64,000 nucleotides of DNA from Prochlorococcaceae cyanobacterium jk18x22bins.40 (GTDB lineage: Bacteria > Cyanobacteriota > Cyanobacteriia > PCC-6307 > Cyanobiaceae). Positions within the stretch are counted from its first letter, which is position 1, and each line of letters begins with the position of its first letter. A program made the translations under genes and the position numbers. The notes under the pieces were generated by a model, which worked only from the letters and a program-made list of their open reading frames with translations, did no database searches and was not told the DNA's origin. Location: contig JAJDVL010000034.1 in assembly GCA_022826155.1 (NCBI GenBank), forward strand, positions 1-64,000, written 5' to 3'. Below are positions 26,600-38,115 of this stretch, piece after piece.

Positions 26600-27802
26600 A
26601 TGACCATGGCTGATGGGGCCACGCCCCGGGTGCGTGACTTCTACAACGCGTTCCCCTATCCGCCAGATCCCCTGCAGGATGGTCCGCCGCCGGGCTACAA
26701 CTGGCGTTGGTGCTACGCCACTGCCTATAGCCACTGCACAGGTCAGGCACCTGATCCCCGTCCCCGCCAGTCCCTCAACATTCTCGATGCCGGTTGTGGC
26801 TCCGGCGTGAGCAGTGATTACCTGGTGCATCTCAATCCCGAAGCCCGGGTGACCGCCCTGGACATCAGCCCCAAGGCCCTGGCTGTGGCCCAGGAGCGCC
26901 TTCGACGCTCCGGCGGCGAGCAGCGCATCCGCTTTCACTGCATCAGTTTGTTGGAGGCTCCGTCCCTGGGGCGGTTTCAGCTCATCAATTCCGTCGGCGT
27001 TCTGCATCACATGGCGGATCCCGCCGCTGGTCTTGCGGCGCTGGCCAGGGCCTTGGCGGACGGGGGCATCCTGCACCTGTTCCTCTATGCAGACGGAGGC
27101 CGCTGGGAGATTCACAGGACCCAGTACGCTCTGGGACTGCTGGGCGTCCAGGCAGACGGAACGGGGGTCCGGTTCGCCCGTCAACTCATTGCCCAGTTGC
27201 CTGAGAACAACAGCATCCGGCAGCGCCATCAGCGGCGTTGGAACCTGGATACGGTCGATGATGCGGCCTTTGCCGACATGTATCTCCATCCCCAGGAAAC
27301 CAGCTACACCCTGGAGAGGCTCTTCCGACTGGTGGAGGGTTGCGGGCTGGAGTTTCTGGGCTTCAGCAATCCCCGGGTCTGGCGGTTGAACACCCTCTTG
27401 CAGGGGGAAGCCCTGGAGCGTGCCAGGGCTCTCCCGGATCGGCAGCAATGGCAGCTTGTCGAGGCCCTGAACACAGACATCAGCCACTTTGAGTTCTTCC
27501 TGGGGAAACCACCCCTGCCGAACCACACCTGGAGTTGTGACGAGGACCTGCTGGCCGCCGCCGCCCAGCGCAATCCCTGCCTGTGGGGCTGGCCCGGTGC
27601 GCGACTGCTGGACCCCGACCTGGAGCCCATGGATCTTGACCAGGAGGAGGTGAACCTGCTGAAAGCCATTGATGCAGCGCCGTCACAATCATTGCAGCAT
27701 CTGGTGGACGCTGACGACGGCAGGAGTCGAGCGGACCTGGGGGAACAGGTCAGGAGACTCTGGAAGCGCAGATTGATTCTGCTGCGCCCCACGATCCACT
27801 GA
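26600..27802 (+). CDS. Class I SAM-dependent methyltransferase
   Basis: About 400 residues from ATG 26600; ATG 26573 is an alternative. RVRDFYNAFPYPPDPL at the N-terminus and motif I ILDAGCGSGVSSDYL, then ALDISPKAL, INSVGVLHHMADP and GGILHLFLYA. The C-terminal 200 residues, with many Trp/Leu, form an extra domain seen in methyltransferases of this cyanobacterial type. Substrate unknown. Divergent from apcE and upstream of the ATP synthase operon. Confidence 0.82.
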   Translation: MTMADGATPRVRDFYNAFPYPPDPLQDGPPPGYNWRWCYATAYSHCTGQAPDPRPRQSLNILDAGCGSGVSSDYLVHLNPEARVTALDISPKALAVAQERLRRSGGEQRIRFHCISLLEAPSLGRFQLINSVGVLHHMADPAAGLAALARALADGGILHLFLYADGGRWEIHRTQYALGLLGVQADGTGVRFARQLIAQLPENNSIRQRHQRRWNLDTVDDAAFADMYLHPQETSYTLERLFRLVEGCGLEFLGFSNPRVWRLNTLLQGEALERARALPDRQQWQLVEALNTDISHFEFFLGKPPLPNHTWSCDEDLLAAAAQRNPCLWGWPGARLLDPDLEPMDLDQEEVNLLKAIDAAPSQSLQHLVDADDGRSRADLGEQVRRLWKRRLILLRPTIH

Positions 27803-28072
27803 CCCTGGGTGTTAGAATCTCCCCGCATTGGCCTGTGAAGCAACTCTGTGGACAGAACGGAGGTGAACCACGGGCTAGCCATTGAGGCGTCTCCTGAAGA
27901 TTTGCTTCAGGCCCATCCAACAATCCTCTGGCGGGACCAGTTGCTCCATCGCCTCGCTGGCCACAACCTGCCCCCGTCTCCTCTTGGTGATCGCGATGGT
28001 TGGGCTGGGTTCATACCATTCGTTGCCGGGTCTTCTTCGCTCGCGAAGGTGCCAGAGGATCAACCCGGTCCG

Positions 28073-28471
28073 ATGGTGCCCGGTCCAATGATGGAGTTCT
28101 TCCGTCTTCGGCAGCGGGTACTGCGGCTGACACTGATCCTTACCATCGGTTCTGGCCTGTTGACAGCCCTGGTCTGGGATCTGCATACGTGCCTCAGCCT
28201 TCTTGCCGGCGCCGCTGCGGGAATCCTCTACCTGCTTCTGCTTTCACGTTCCGTGGAACGGTTGGGCAAGCGCTCCAACAGGCTTGGGAAGGCTCATCTG
28301 GGGGTCCCCGTTCTGCTGTTCATCCTGGCCCTTCGGCTGCAAGGGCTGGATCTCTTGCCGGCCTTCCTTGGCTTCGTGCTCTACAAGCCAGCCATTTTGC
28401 TCATCGCCTTCGGCGATCTGACGGGTTCCCACAGGCCCACAACCTTCCCTTCCGGTTCCCCACTTGCCTGA
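28073..28471 (+). CDS. ATP synthase subunit I (Atp1)
   Basis: First gene of the atp operon. A small membrane protein with four hydrophobic segments, including LRLTLILTIGSGLLTALVW and LSLLAGAAAGILYLLLL, and the pattern SVERLGK. Family members assist c-ring assembly or Mg2+ uptake. Start uncertain: ATG at 28073, 28088 or 28091; the frame upstream to 27848 is probably leader, not protein. Three bases before atpB. Confidence 0.8.
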   Translation: MVPGPMMEFFRLRQRVLRLTLILTIGSGLLTALVWDLHTCLSLLAGAAAGILYLLLLSRSVERLGKRSNRLGKAHLGVPVLLFILALRLQGLDLLPAFLGFVLYKPAILLIAFGDLTGSHRPTTFPSGSPLA

Positions 28472-28474
28472 GTC

Positions 28475-29248
28475 ATGCTGTTGCAGACCCTTCTTCCCCT
28501 TGCCGAGGCTCTACCGGCCAGTGATGCCGAACCCATGGTTGAAGAAACCCATGGTCTGGAAATTGGCCAGCACTTTTACTGGCACCTGGGCCAACTGGAC
28601 CTTCACGGTCAGATCTTTCTCAGTTCCTGGATTCTCATTGGCGCCCTGCTGACCATTGTGGTGGTAGGGACGCGCCGGATGGGACGTAAGCCCGGGGGAC
28701 TACAAAATCTCCTGGAGTTCCTCTGGGACTACATCCGCAACCTTTCCCGGGACCAGATTGGCGAAGCAGCCTACCGAGACTGGATGCCCTTTATCGGCAC
28801 GCTGTTTCTGTTCATCTTTTTCTGCAACTGGGGAGGGGCCCTCGTGCCCTGGCGCTTGGTGCGCCTGCCCTCCGGTGAGTTGGGCGCCCCCACGGGAGAC
28901 ATTAATACCACTGTTGCCCTGGCCTTGCTGGTGTCCCTGGCCTACTTCTACGCCGGGCTGAGCCGCAAGGGACTGCGGTACTTCGAGTACTACGTGGAGC
29001 CCACCCCCATCATGCTCCCGTTCAAGATTGTCGAGGACTTCACCAAGCCCCTCTCTCTCTCCTTCCGTCTGTTCGGCAACATCATGGCCGATGAGCTCAC
29101 CGTCTCTGTGCTGGTGCTGCTTCTGCCTCTGTTTGTGCCTTTGCCCATGATGTTTTTGGGCCTGTTCACCAGTGCCATTCAGGCCTTGATCTTTGCCACC
29201 CTGGCGGCCTACTACATTGGCGAGGCGGTTCACGAGGAGCACGCCTGA
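28475..29248 (+). CDS. atpB: ATP synthase Fo subunit a
   Basis: A 257-residue proton-channel stator. The essential Arg is in [19 protein letters not shown] and the C-terminal helix [18 protein letters not shown] are conserved. At least five transmembrane helices. Called atpI in cyanobacterial nomenclature. Part of the order 1-a-c-b'-b-delta-alpha-gamma, all on the plus strand. Confidence 0.95.
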   Translation: MLLQTLLPLAEALPASDAEPMVEETHGLEIGQHFYWHLGQLDLHGQIFLSSWILIGALLTIVVVGTRRMGRKPGGLQNLLEFLWDYIRNLSRDQIGEAAYRDWMPFIGTLFLFIFFCNWGGALVPWRLVRLPSGELGAPTGDINTTVALALLVSLAYFYAGLSRKGLRYFEYYVEPTPIMLPFKIVEDFTKPLSLSFRLFGNIMADELTVSVLVLLLPLFVPLPMMFLGLFTSAIQALIFATLAAYYIGEAVHEEHA

Positions 29249-29317
29249 AGCGGCTCCCTCCGTCGCTCACAATCACTGCGCGCGGTCCGAAAGTCTCGGG
29301 CCCCTTCCCTGTCTTAA

Positions 29318-29632
<315 letters not shown>

Positions 29633-29717
29633 AGGTGAGCCAGCAAGACGCTGCGGCCCAGGCTGCCTGAACCCCGCCCCGTGCTTGTCCTGAACCATCG
29701 TCCATCCTAACTTCCCA

Positions 29718-30185
29718 ATGATCAACTGGTTGTCACTGGCCGAGGCTCCTGTTCCTGAAGGCGGCCTCTTCGACTTTGATGCCACCTTGCCGTTGATGGC
29801 CATTCAGGTGGTGATCCTCACCTTCATCTTGAACAAGCTGTTCTTCCAGCCTGTTGGCAAGGTGGTTGAGGAGCGGGAAGGCTTTGTGACCACCAGCCAC
29901 AAGGACGCCAAGGAACGAATGGCCCAGGTGCAACGCCTTGAAGAAGATCTCAAGGCCCGGTTGCAAGAGGCTCGTCAAGAGGCTCAGGCTGTTATTACCG
30001 CGGCTGAAGACGAGGTGGCCACGCTTCATAAAGCTGCCCTGGCGGAAGCCAAGGCCTCTGCAATGAAGTTGAGGGAGGAGGCGCGAGCCGACATTGAAGC
30101 CCAGCGGTCGGCAGCCGATGCTGCTCTGACTGACGAATCTCGTCGGCTCGCCGACTTGATTATTCAGCGCCTGGTCGCCGTCTGA
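29718..30185 (+). CDS. atpF2: ATP synthase Fo subunit b'
   Basis: A 155-residue peripheral-stalk subunit. One N-terminal helix ([20 protein letters not shown]) with [11 protein letters not shown] directly after, then a long Ala/Glu/Gln coiled coil. Phototrophs have paired b and b' genes, as here with atpF nine bases downstream. Also called atpG in cyanobacteria. Confidence 0.93.
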   Translation: MINWLSLAEAPVPEGGLFDFDATLPLMAIQVVILTFILNKLFFQPVGKVVEEREGFVTTSHKDAKERMAQVQRLEEDLKARLQEARQEAQAVITAAEDEVATLHKAALAEAKASAMKLREEARADIEAQRSAADAALTDESRRLADLIIQRLVAV

Positions 30186-30193
30186 ATCTATCC

Positions 30194-30727
30194 ATGCCCA
30201 TCGTCGCCCCCACCACCATGGCCACCCCCCTCTTGCTGGCAACAGAAGGTTTTGGCGTTGACCTTGACATCCTCAACGACAACCTGATCAATCTGGCCAT
30301 CCTCATCCCTGTTCTGGTCTGGTTTTTGAAGGGATTCCTCGGTGGCATCCTCTCTCGCCGCCGTGAGACCATTCTCCAGGATCTCAACGAGGCGGAATCC
30401 CGCCTTGCTGAAGCGACAACCCAGTTTGAGAAGGCTCAGGCCGAGTTGGCTGCCGCCCGGGAGACGGCCCAAACAATTCTCAGGGATGGCCAAGCCCGCG
30501 CCGATGCCATTCGTGCCGAGGGTGAGCAGCGCACCATCGCCGAGATGGCTCGCCTTCAGGAGGAAGCCAAGGCCGACATGGACAGCGAAGCGCGGCGTAT
30601 TGGCAACGAACTGCGCCGCAGCACCGCTGAGCAAGCCATCGCTCTGGCCCTTCAGGATCTTCCCGAAGCTCTTTCCCCCAAGAAGCAGGCAGAGCTTCTG
30701 GAGGCCACCATCCACTCCCTTGGCTAG
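30194..30727 (+). CDS. atpF: ATP synthase Fo subunit b
   Basis: A 177-residue partner of b'. The membrane helix [20 protein letters not shown] is followed by [17 protein letters not shown] and a long charged coiled coil that contacts delta at its end. Starts MPIVAPTTM; the ATG at [12 protein letters not shown] is an alternative. Three bases separate it from atpH. Confidence 0.94.
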   Translation: MPIVAPTTMATPLLLATEGFGVDLDILNDNLINLAILIPVLVWFLKGFLGGILSRRRETILQDLNEAESRLAEATTQFEKAQAELAAARETAQTILRDGQARADAIRAEGEQRTIAEMARLQEEAKADMDSEARRIGNELRRSTAEQAIALALQDLPEALSPKKQAELLEATIHSLG

Positions 30728-30730
30728 ACG

Positions 30731-32849
<2,119 letters not shown>

Positions 32850-32880
32850 TCCGGCCAGGTCCTCACCACTTCGCTGAACC

Positions 32881-33828
32881 ATGGCCAATCTCAAACAGAT
32901 CAGAGACCGGATCAACTCGGTCAAAAACACCCGCAAGATCACCGAGGCCATGCGCCTCGTTGCGGCGGCCAAGGTGCGCCGTGCGCAGGAGCAGGTGTTG
33001 CGCAGCCGCCCCTTCTCCGATCGCCTAGCGCGGGTCCTGGAAAATCTCCAGTCCCAAATGGCTTTTGAAGCCGTTGATGCTCCCCTGCTGGAGCAGCGTG
33101 AGTTGAAAACCGTCACCCTGGTCTCCATTGCTGGAGATCGGGGGCTCTGCGGCGGCTACAATGCCAACGTCATCAAGCGCACAGAGGAACGCCATCGGGA
33201 GTTGAAAGCCAGGGGGTTGCAGGTGAACCTCCTCCTGGTGGGCCGCAAGGTCAATGCCTACTTTGGCCGGCGAGACTACCACATTGTGGACAGCATTGAA
33301 AATCTGGAGCAAGTGCCCACCTCCGCTGAGGCTGCCCACATTGCCAGTCGACTGTTGCCCCTGTTTCAGGGGCGAAGCAGTGATCGGGTGGAAGGGATCT
33401 ACACCAAGTTCATCAACCTGGTGAGTTCCAAGCCCGTCGTGCAAACCCTCCTGCCTCTGGATCCCCAGGGCATCGCCACGGTGGACGACGAGATGTTCCG
33501 TCTCACCAGCAAGGAGGGCGCCATGGAGGTGGAGCGTGGCTCACTCCCCAACACCCAGCCCAGGCTGCCCTCCGCCATGGTCTTTGAGCAGACTCCTGCC
33601 CAACTGCTGAACGCACTCCTGCCCCTTTACGTGCAGAACCAGGTGCTGCGTTCCCTCCAGGAAGCAGCCGCATCGGAGCTGGCCAGCCGCATGACGGCCA
33701 TGAACAACGCCAGTGACAATGCCAAGGCCCTGGCCAAAACCCTCACATTGGACTACAACAAAGCCAGGCAGGCAGCCATCACCCAGGAAATTCTTGAGGT
33801 GGTGGGTGGCGCCGCCGCCATGGGTTGA
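32881..33828 (+). CDS. atpG: ATP synthase F1 subunit gamma
   Basis: A 315-residue rotor shaft. N-terminal helix [20 protein letters not shown] and C-terminal helix [12 protein letters not shown]. The extra loop of photosynthetic gamma subunits (region [11 protein letters not shown] to MEVERG, about 195-225) is present without the plant regulatory Cys pair, as in other cyanobacteria. Called atpC in cyanobacterial usage. Last ATP synthase gene of the cluster. Confidence 0.96.
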   Translation: MANLKQIRDRINSVKNTRKITEAMRLVAAAKVRRAQEQVLRSRPFSDRLARVLENLQSQMAFEAVDAPLLEQRELKTVTLVSIAGDRGLCGGYNANVIKRTEERHRELKARGLQVNLLLVGRKVNAYFGRRDYHIVDSIENLEQVPTSAEAAHIASRLLPLFQGRSSDRVEGIYTKFINLVSSKPVVQTLLPLDPQGIATVDDEMFRLTSKEGAMEVERGSLPNTQPRLPSAMVFEQTPAQLLNALLPLYVQNQVLRSLQEAAASELASRMTAMNNASDNAKALAKTLTLDYNKARQAAITQEILEVVGGAAAMG

Positions 33829-33836
33829 GCTGACCA

Positions 33837-34157
33837 ATGGACACCTTCACCGTCACTGTTTGTCTACAAGGAAAGGTTCACACCTTCCCTTGCCGTGGGG
33901 ATGAAACGGTGTTGGCCGCAGCGGAAGCGGCCGGAGTCGTTCTGCCCTGTTCCTGCTGCACAGGACTATGCACCACCTGCGCGGCCCTGCTCAAGCAGGG
34001 CCGCGTGGTGCAGCCCGATGCCATGGGTGTGCGGGATAATTTGCAGGAGAAGGGCTTTACCCTGCTGTGTGTGGCGTATCCTCGCAGCAATCTGCAACTG
34101 GAAGGTGGCCAGGAGGATGCCCTGTATGAAGCCCAGTTTGGTCAATACCAGACATGA
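33837..34157 (+). CDS. 2Fe-2S plant-type ferredoxin
   Basis: A 106-residue electron carrier. Cluster ligands follow the C-x4-C-x2-C...C rule: Cys40, Cys45 and Cys48 in CSCCTGLCTTCA and Cys78 in LLCVAYP. It starts eight bases after the gamma-subunit stop and may be read with the atp operon. It is not the major PetF by sequence; the partner is unknown. It overlaps the next small gene (ATGA). Confidence 0.9.
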   Translation: MDTFTVTVCLQGKVHTFPCRGDETVLAAAEAAGVVLPCSCCTGLCTTCAALLKQGRVVQPDAMGVRDNLQEKGFTLLCVAYPRSNLQLEGGQEDALYEAQFGQYQT

Positions 34158-34381
34158 GCGCTGGTGGTGGGTCTGTCACGGACATGGGGTATTCCACCCC
34201 GCGGTTGCAGAGGGTCTCTCTGGAGTTGATTCTTGAGCCCGGCCCCTTGCTGGAGCCCATTGAAAAGGCTTTGGCTCAACACGGCACACCACTCCGTTGG
34301 GCCATTACCGCCTGTACAGCCCTACCGGAGGGACAGCGGTGGATCCGGCTGGAGGCAATGGTGCTCCATTGCACTCCATAG
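34154..34381 (+). CDS. Small conserved-looking protein of unknown function
   Basis: 75 residues, overlapping the ferredoxin stop by ATGA. An internal ATG at 34187 (MGYSTPRLQRVSLELI) may be the true start. The core LEPGPLLEPIEKALAQHG and LRWAITACTAL suggests a small alpha/beta domain. I recognise no family. The tight spacing on both sides (DUF3326 gene after two bases) suggests one transcript. Confidence 0.65.
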   Translation: MSAGGGSVTDMGYSTPRLQRVSLELILEPGPLLEPIEKALAQHGTPLRWAITACTALPEGQRWIRLEAMVLHCTP

Positions 34382-34383
34382 TC

Positions 34384-35448
34384 ATGGGCGCGCCACCCAT
34401 GCCCACGGTGCTGATCATCCCCACCGGAATTGGCTGTCAGCAGGGAGGTTTTGCCGGGGACGGTCTGCCGGTGGCGCGCCTTCTGGCGGCTGCCAGCGGC
34501 TGCCTCATCACCCACCCCAACGTCCTGAACGCCGCCTCCCTGTACTGGCCTGATGACCGCATCCACCCTACAGAGGGTTGGGCGCTGGATCGCTTTTGCC
34601 AAGGGCAGACGGCCCTGCGGCCCCACCATCGCCATTGCCTGGGTTTGTTGTTGGATGGTGGCCTGGAGCCAGACTTGCTGGAACGCCACCGTCAGGTGGC
34701 TGCCGCGGCACGGTTCAGCCTGGGTTTGCCCATCGGTCCTGAGGTGGTCACGCCGAAGTCCCTCGGGGTGCGCCTGGAGCAGGGGGCGAGTGGCATGAGT
34801 TGGGGCGGCGTGAACCGTGTTGACCTACTGCTGGATGCTGGCCGCCAACTTCAACACCGTGGCGCCACAGCCGTGGCTGTGGTGACCAGCTTCCCCGATG
34901 AGTCCCCCACATCTCCCCTGTTGCAGAGCTACCGCCATGGCAGAGGGGTGGATGCTCTGGCTGGGGCAGAGGCGGTGATCAGCCACCTGCTGGTGTGGGA
35001 GTTGGGACTTCCCTGCGCCCATGCCCCGGCTGTACACCCGTTGCCCTTGCTGTCGGACGTGGATCCCCGTGCAGCGGCGGAGGAGTTGGGCTACACCTTC
35101 CTGCCGTCCGTGTTGGTGGGGCTGAGTCGGGCGCCCCAGCTCATCCCTGCCGCTGCCGCCCGGATGGGTGATCTGCTGGCTCATCAGGTGGGCGCCCTGG
35201 TGGCGCCCCACGGCGCCCTGGGTGGGCCGGCGGTTCTGGCAGCGGCTGAGCGGGCGATCCCCATCCTGGCGGTTCATAACCCCTCCCAACTGGAGGTTAC
35301 CGCAGAAGCCCTGGGCTTGGAGGGGGTAATTCACGTCGCCAATTACCAGGAAGCTGCCGGTGTGGTGCTGAGCCTGCGGGAAGGTCTGGATCCCGGTGCA
35401 TTCCAACGTCCCCTGGGGCAAACTGGACCTGAACTGATCAGGGGCTGA
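34384..35448 (+). CDS. DUF3326 family protein
   Basis: About 354 residues from ATG 34384; ATG 34399 is an alternative. It starts with VLIIPTGIGCQQGGFAGDG, a glycine-rich nucleotide-binding-like segment, followed by LITHPNVLNAA, GVNRVDLLLD, AVVTSFPDE and APHGALGGPAVLAAAER. DUF3326 proteins are found in cyanobacteria and plastids; function unknown. Overlaps the amidotransferase start (TGATG). Confidence 0.85.
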   Translation: MGAPPMPTVLIIPTGIGCQQGGFAGDGLPVARLLAAASGCLITHPNVLNAASLYWPDDRIHPTEGWALDRFCQGQTALRPHHRHCLGLLLDGGLEPDLLERHRQVAAAARFSLGLPIGPEVVTPKSLGVRLEQGASGMSWGGVNRVDLLLDAGRQLQHRGATAVAVVTSFPDESPTSPLLQSYRHGRGVDALAGAEAVISHLLVWELGLPCAHAPAVHPLPLLSDVDPRAAAEELGYTFLPSVLVGLSRAPQLIPAAAARMGDLLAHQVGALVAPHGALGGPAVLAAAERAIPILAVHNPSQLEVTAEALGLEGVIHVANYQEAAGVVLSLREGLDPGAFQRPLGQTGPELIRG

Positions 35449-36194
35449 TGCCCAGGACACCCCAGTTGCGCATTGTGCAGACCATTGCGCGGGAGGGGCC
35501 TGGTCTCATCGCCCCCCTGGCCACGGAGCGCGGTTGGCAACTTCAGGTGACGCAACTCTGGACCGATCAACCTCTTCCCGAGCCACAACAGGGCCAGGCC
35601 TTCCTGCTCCTGGGGGGACCGGCCAGCGCCAATGATTGCCATGGACGCATCCCTGAGTTGATCCGTCTCTGCCAACACTTGCTGGAGCAACACATTCCCG
35701 TCATGGGTATCTGCCTGGGCTTGCAGGTGCTGGCCAAGGCCAAGGGTTGTGTGATCCGTGCTGCCCGGCAACGGGAGTTGGGTTGGCTGGATCCCCAGGG
35801 GCAACCATGGACACTGCATCAAACCCCTGCCGGTCGCCACCATCCCCTCCTGCACGGCCTGCCCGACCCTTTACCGGTGTTTCAGTTGCACGGGGAAGAG
35901 GTGGTTCCAGAGTGTTCTGTGGAGACCATGGCCAGCAGCCCTCTCTGCCACAACCAGATTGCGGCCCTTGGCCCTGCAGCCTATGGAGTGCAGGGCCACA
36001 TGGAACTGGATCAAGCCATGGCGGAGCGCTGGTTTGCCGAGGATGACGACCTGCGCCCCATTGCCCACCAAGCCCGGTTCAGCCAGGCTGGCCTGAAGGC
36101 ACTGATACCCGTTGGCCGGACGCTTTACGGGAACTGGTTGACCCTGGCGGCCCGACAGTTGGCCTCTGATCACGCTATTTCCAGTGAAGAGTGA
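35448..36194 (+). CDS. Class I glutamine amidotransferase (GMP synthase-like)
   Basis: A 248-residue stand-alone GATase. Nucleophile Cys in VMGICLGLQVLA, oxyanion region LLLGGPASAN, and candidate catalytic His in the QGHMELD region; LHGEEV lies upstream. No synthetase domain follows, so the acceptor of the ammonia, or a hydrolase activity on gamma-glutamyl compounds, is unknown. Translationally coupled to the DUF3326 gene. Confidence 0.86.
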   Translation: MPRTPQLRIVQTIAREGPGLIAPLATERGWQLQVTQLWTDQPLPEPQQGQAFLLLGGPASANDCHGRIPELIRLCQHLLEQHIPVMGICLGLQVLAKAKGCVIRAARQRELGWLDPQGQPWTLHQTPAGRHHPLLHGLPDPLPVFQLHGEEVVPECSVETMASSPLCHNQIAALGPAAYGVQGHMELDQAMAERWFAEDDDLRPIAHQARFSQAGLKALIPVGRTLYGNWLTLAARQLASDHAISSEE

Positions 36195-36204
36195 AGTGGA
36201 CGCC

Positions 36205-36594
36205 ATGATCGGGCATCGACGCTGGCTTGCTCTCCTGCCCTTGGCCACCCTCGGCTACCTCGTTGCCCGTAGCCAAGGGGTTCACCTGCCCGGGATCATC
36301 TGCCCCTTTCGAACCATCACCGGCATCCCCTGCCCCACCTGTCACCTCACCCGCTCGGCCATGGCCAGCCTGCAGGGAGACCTGGGCTTGGCATTGCATC
36401 ATCATATCTTCGGGCCGCCTCTGGTGGGCTGGCTGGGCTGGGCCGCTTGGCGATCCCTGCGGCAACGCCGCCTGGCGCTACCGCTGCCCTCCGGTGGCGC
36501 CATGGCCGCACTTGTGGTGCTCTTGTTGAGTTATTGGATGTTGCGGGTGGCGGGCTGGACCCTGCTGGGCTGGGCCACCTTCCCCGCCAACTGA
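36205..36594 (+). CDS. DUF2752 family membrane protein
   Basis: About 129 residues from ATG 36205. DUF2752 signature: CPFRTITGIPCPTCHLTRS, with conserved Cys, then GDLGLALHHHIFGPPLV. Two to three transmembrane helices, the last containing MAALVVLLLSYWMLRVAGW. Function unknown. Converges with the minus-strand gene at 36597. Confidence 0.85.
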   Translation: MIGHRRWLALLPLATLGYLVARSQGVHLPGIICPFRTITGIPCPTCHLTRSAMASLQGDLGLALHHHIFGPPLVGWLGWAAWRSLRQRRLALPLPSGGAMAALVVLLLSYWMLRVAGWTLLGWATFPAN

Positions 36595-36596
36595 GC

Positions 36597-37334
36597 TCAT
36601 GCAAGTTCCCGGGCGCCAACCAGCCCTTTGTGGTGGATGTAGTTTTGCATGTAAAGAGCTGTCATTGGCAACATTGCAAGGACGGGGAAAATACAGAGCA
36701 CTATTGAAACAATTACAGCCAGGAAACACAGCAATGAAACACCGAAATAGGAGCCGAAATTCTGAAACATCCCTTTCAACGCCTTGCTCAGACAAGTTAT
36801 CAGGTTTAGATTGGTTGTAAAGACGTAGTGGACGTAGAGTGGACCTGCTAGAAGCACCAAGATGCCCGGAATCAAGCAGAGTAGCAAGCCAATGACTCCG
36901 ACGATGAAGAATTGAAAGCCGGCCAGTAGATAGCGCAACGGTTTGTGACTGAGGATACCAACGATCTCGCCAGGATGGGGACAGCGATCTGTAGTGTAAT
37001 AGATTGCCGCCACCGCCTCCATCAGAATACTGGCCAGATTGGCTAGAATTGTTGTGGGCAGAGAACCAACCGTAGAAATAAAACTGGCAATAATGTCTGC
37101 TTGTGTTGTGGGCAGAGAACCAAAAAAACTGGCAATAGCGTCATATGCACTGATATTTCCTTCCAGTAGATAATTAAGTGATACAAAATGGAGTGATATT
37201 GAAAAGACGGTGTCAATCAGCGCAGTGATCAAGATGAGTCCCCAGATAGCGGCAAAGGTGGGGGCGTTGTGCCTCACTTGCTGCCAAACCTTGGCAAAGG
37301 TTGGTGCCTCGGTGGCGTTGGCGGGGATGCTCAC
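36597..37334 (-). CDS. Polytopic membrane protein of unknown function
   Basis: A 245-residue hydrophobic protein with a cytosolic-looking start (TFAKVWQQVRHNAPTFAAIW) and five or more helices, such as LLAGFQFFIVGVIGLLLCLI and LLCFLAVIVSIVLCIF. Layout resembles DUF975/YesL-like integral membrane proteins, but I cannot assign it. The AT content is higher than in neighbours. Residues about 70-100 contain SLPTT twice, matched by a repeated GTTGTGGGCAGAGAACCA in the DNA (37052 and 37105 areas), so a local duplication occurred. Confidence 0.7.
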   Translation of the reverse strand: MSIPANATEAPTFAKVWQQVRHNAPTFAAIWGLILITALIDTVFSISLHFVSLNYLLEGNISAYDAIASFFGSLPTTQADIIASFISTVGSLPTTILANLASILMEAVAAIYYTTDRCPHPGEIVGILSHKPLRYLLAGFQFFIVGVIGLLLCLIPGILVLLAGPLYVHYVFTTNLNLITCLSKALKGMFQNFGSYFGVSLLCFLAVIVSIVLCIFPVLAMLPMTALYMQNYIHHKGLVGARELA

Positions 37335-37476
37335 TGTGTTGGACCCTCAATTGGCTAAGGAAGCCTACCCCATGCAGCCAACTGCTGGATTCACTACCCT
37401 GCGCGGCTCTGCAGGCGTTACAGAAAGCTCCCAAAAACCAGTGCCACTGACTCCTCCCTCAACTGCGGAGGAGAGG

Positions 37477-37683
37477 TCAAGGCTGGTTGGTGGAGCTTTT
37501 GGCTTTGCGGCCTGAGCGGCCGGCAACCAATTCCAGGAGGGCTTCCATCTGGGCCATGACGCCACGAACCTCTCCAGGATCAGGCAGGAGGCCATCCTCC
37601 TGAACCCCCTGGTGCATTTCCCGCAACTCTTGCCGAATGTAGCGCAGATGGCTAACCACCTGCTCGCGCTTGGACTGAGACAT
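37477..37683 (-). CDS. Small conserved-looking helical protein
   Basis: 68 residues from MSQSKREQVVSHLRYIRQEL. Highly charged, probably a helical hairpin (RQELREMHQGVQE and GVMAQMEALLELV), with a basic tail. Such short proteins are common in picocyanobacteria; no function known. The ATG at 37689 is an alternative two codons upstream. Upstream is tRNA-Ala on the same strand. Confidence 0.65.
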   Translation of the reverse strand: MSQSKREQVVSHLRYIRQELREMHQGVQEDGLLPDPGEVRGVMAQMEALLELVAGRSGRKAKSSTNQP

Positions 37684-37721
37684 ATGCACACCCTACCATA
37701 GCCATGGGACAACTGAGGCCA

Positions 37722-37794
37722 TGGAGAGTAGGGGAGTCGAACCCCTGACCTCTGCGGTGCGATCGCAGCGCTCTACCATCTGAGCTAACTCCCC
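37722..37794 (-). tRNA. tRNA-Ala (anticodon CGC)
   Basis: A 73-base cloverleaf on the minus strand. Acceptor GGGGAGT with ACTCTCC (one G-T pair), D-arm GCTCAGATGGTAGAGC, anticodon stem CTGCG/CGCAG around ATCGCAC, T-arm AGGGG-TTCGACT-CCCCT, discriminator A. No encoded CCA. Confidence 0.94.
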
Positions 37795-37858
37795 AAGGGT
37801 ATGGTTCCACCATACCCGCCCCTGCCCCCAAACTGGAGAATACCCACCTTCCCGGATC

Positions 37859-38086
37859 ATGGTTTCCGATCTGACCAGTGCATCCCGGCAGCTTGAGCAG
37901 CAGTTGGCCGCCATGAATCGGACCACTGTTGCCGCTATCGCCCGGCGTTTGGAGGAGGACGACTATGCCGATGCCTTTGGGGGCCTCCAGGACTGGCACC
38001 TGCTACGGGCATTGGCTATCCACCGCCCTGATCTGGTGCAGCCCTATCGCCACCTGATTGACCAAGAGCCCTTTGACGAAGACTGA
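37859..38086 (+). CDS. DUF2555 family small protein
   Basis: 75 residues, with the cyanobacterial DUF2555 core DDYADAFGGLQDWHLLRALA followed by RPDLVQPY. The N-terminal half is a charged helix. Function unknown. Stop at 38084-38086 lies within the first unit of a 15-base tandem repeat that ends at the coaBC start. Confidence 0.8.
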   Translation: MVSDLTSASRQLEQQLAAMNRTTVAAIARRLEEDDYADAFGGLQDWHLLRALAIHRPDLVQPYRHLIDQEPFDED

Positions 38087-38115
38087 AGACCTGGCGCCCA
38101 AAGACCTGGCGCCCA
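38086..38115 (+). repeat. 15-bp perfect tandem duplication before coaBC
   Basis: AAGACCTGGCGCCCA occurs twice back to back; the final A is the first base of the coaBC ATG. Each unit contains the palindrome TGGCGCCA. The repeat replaces any recognisable ribosome-binding site directly upstream of this ATG. Confidence 0.85.

Noticed and set aside
27848-28072. N-terminal extension of Atp1
   Set aside because: No resemblance to the family; probably the leader of the ATP synthase operon.
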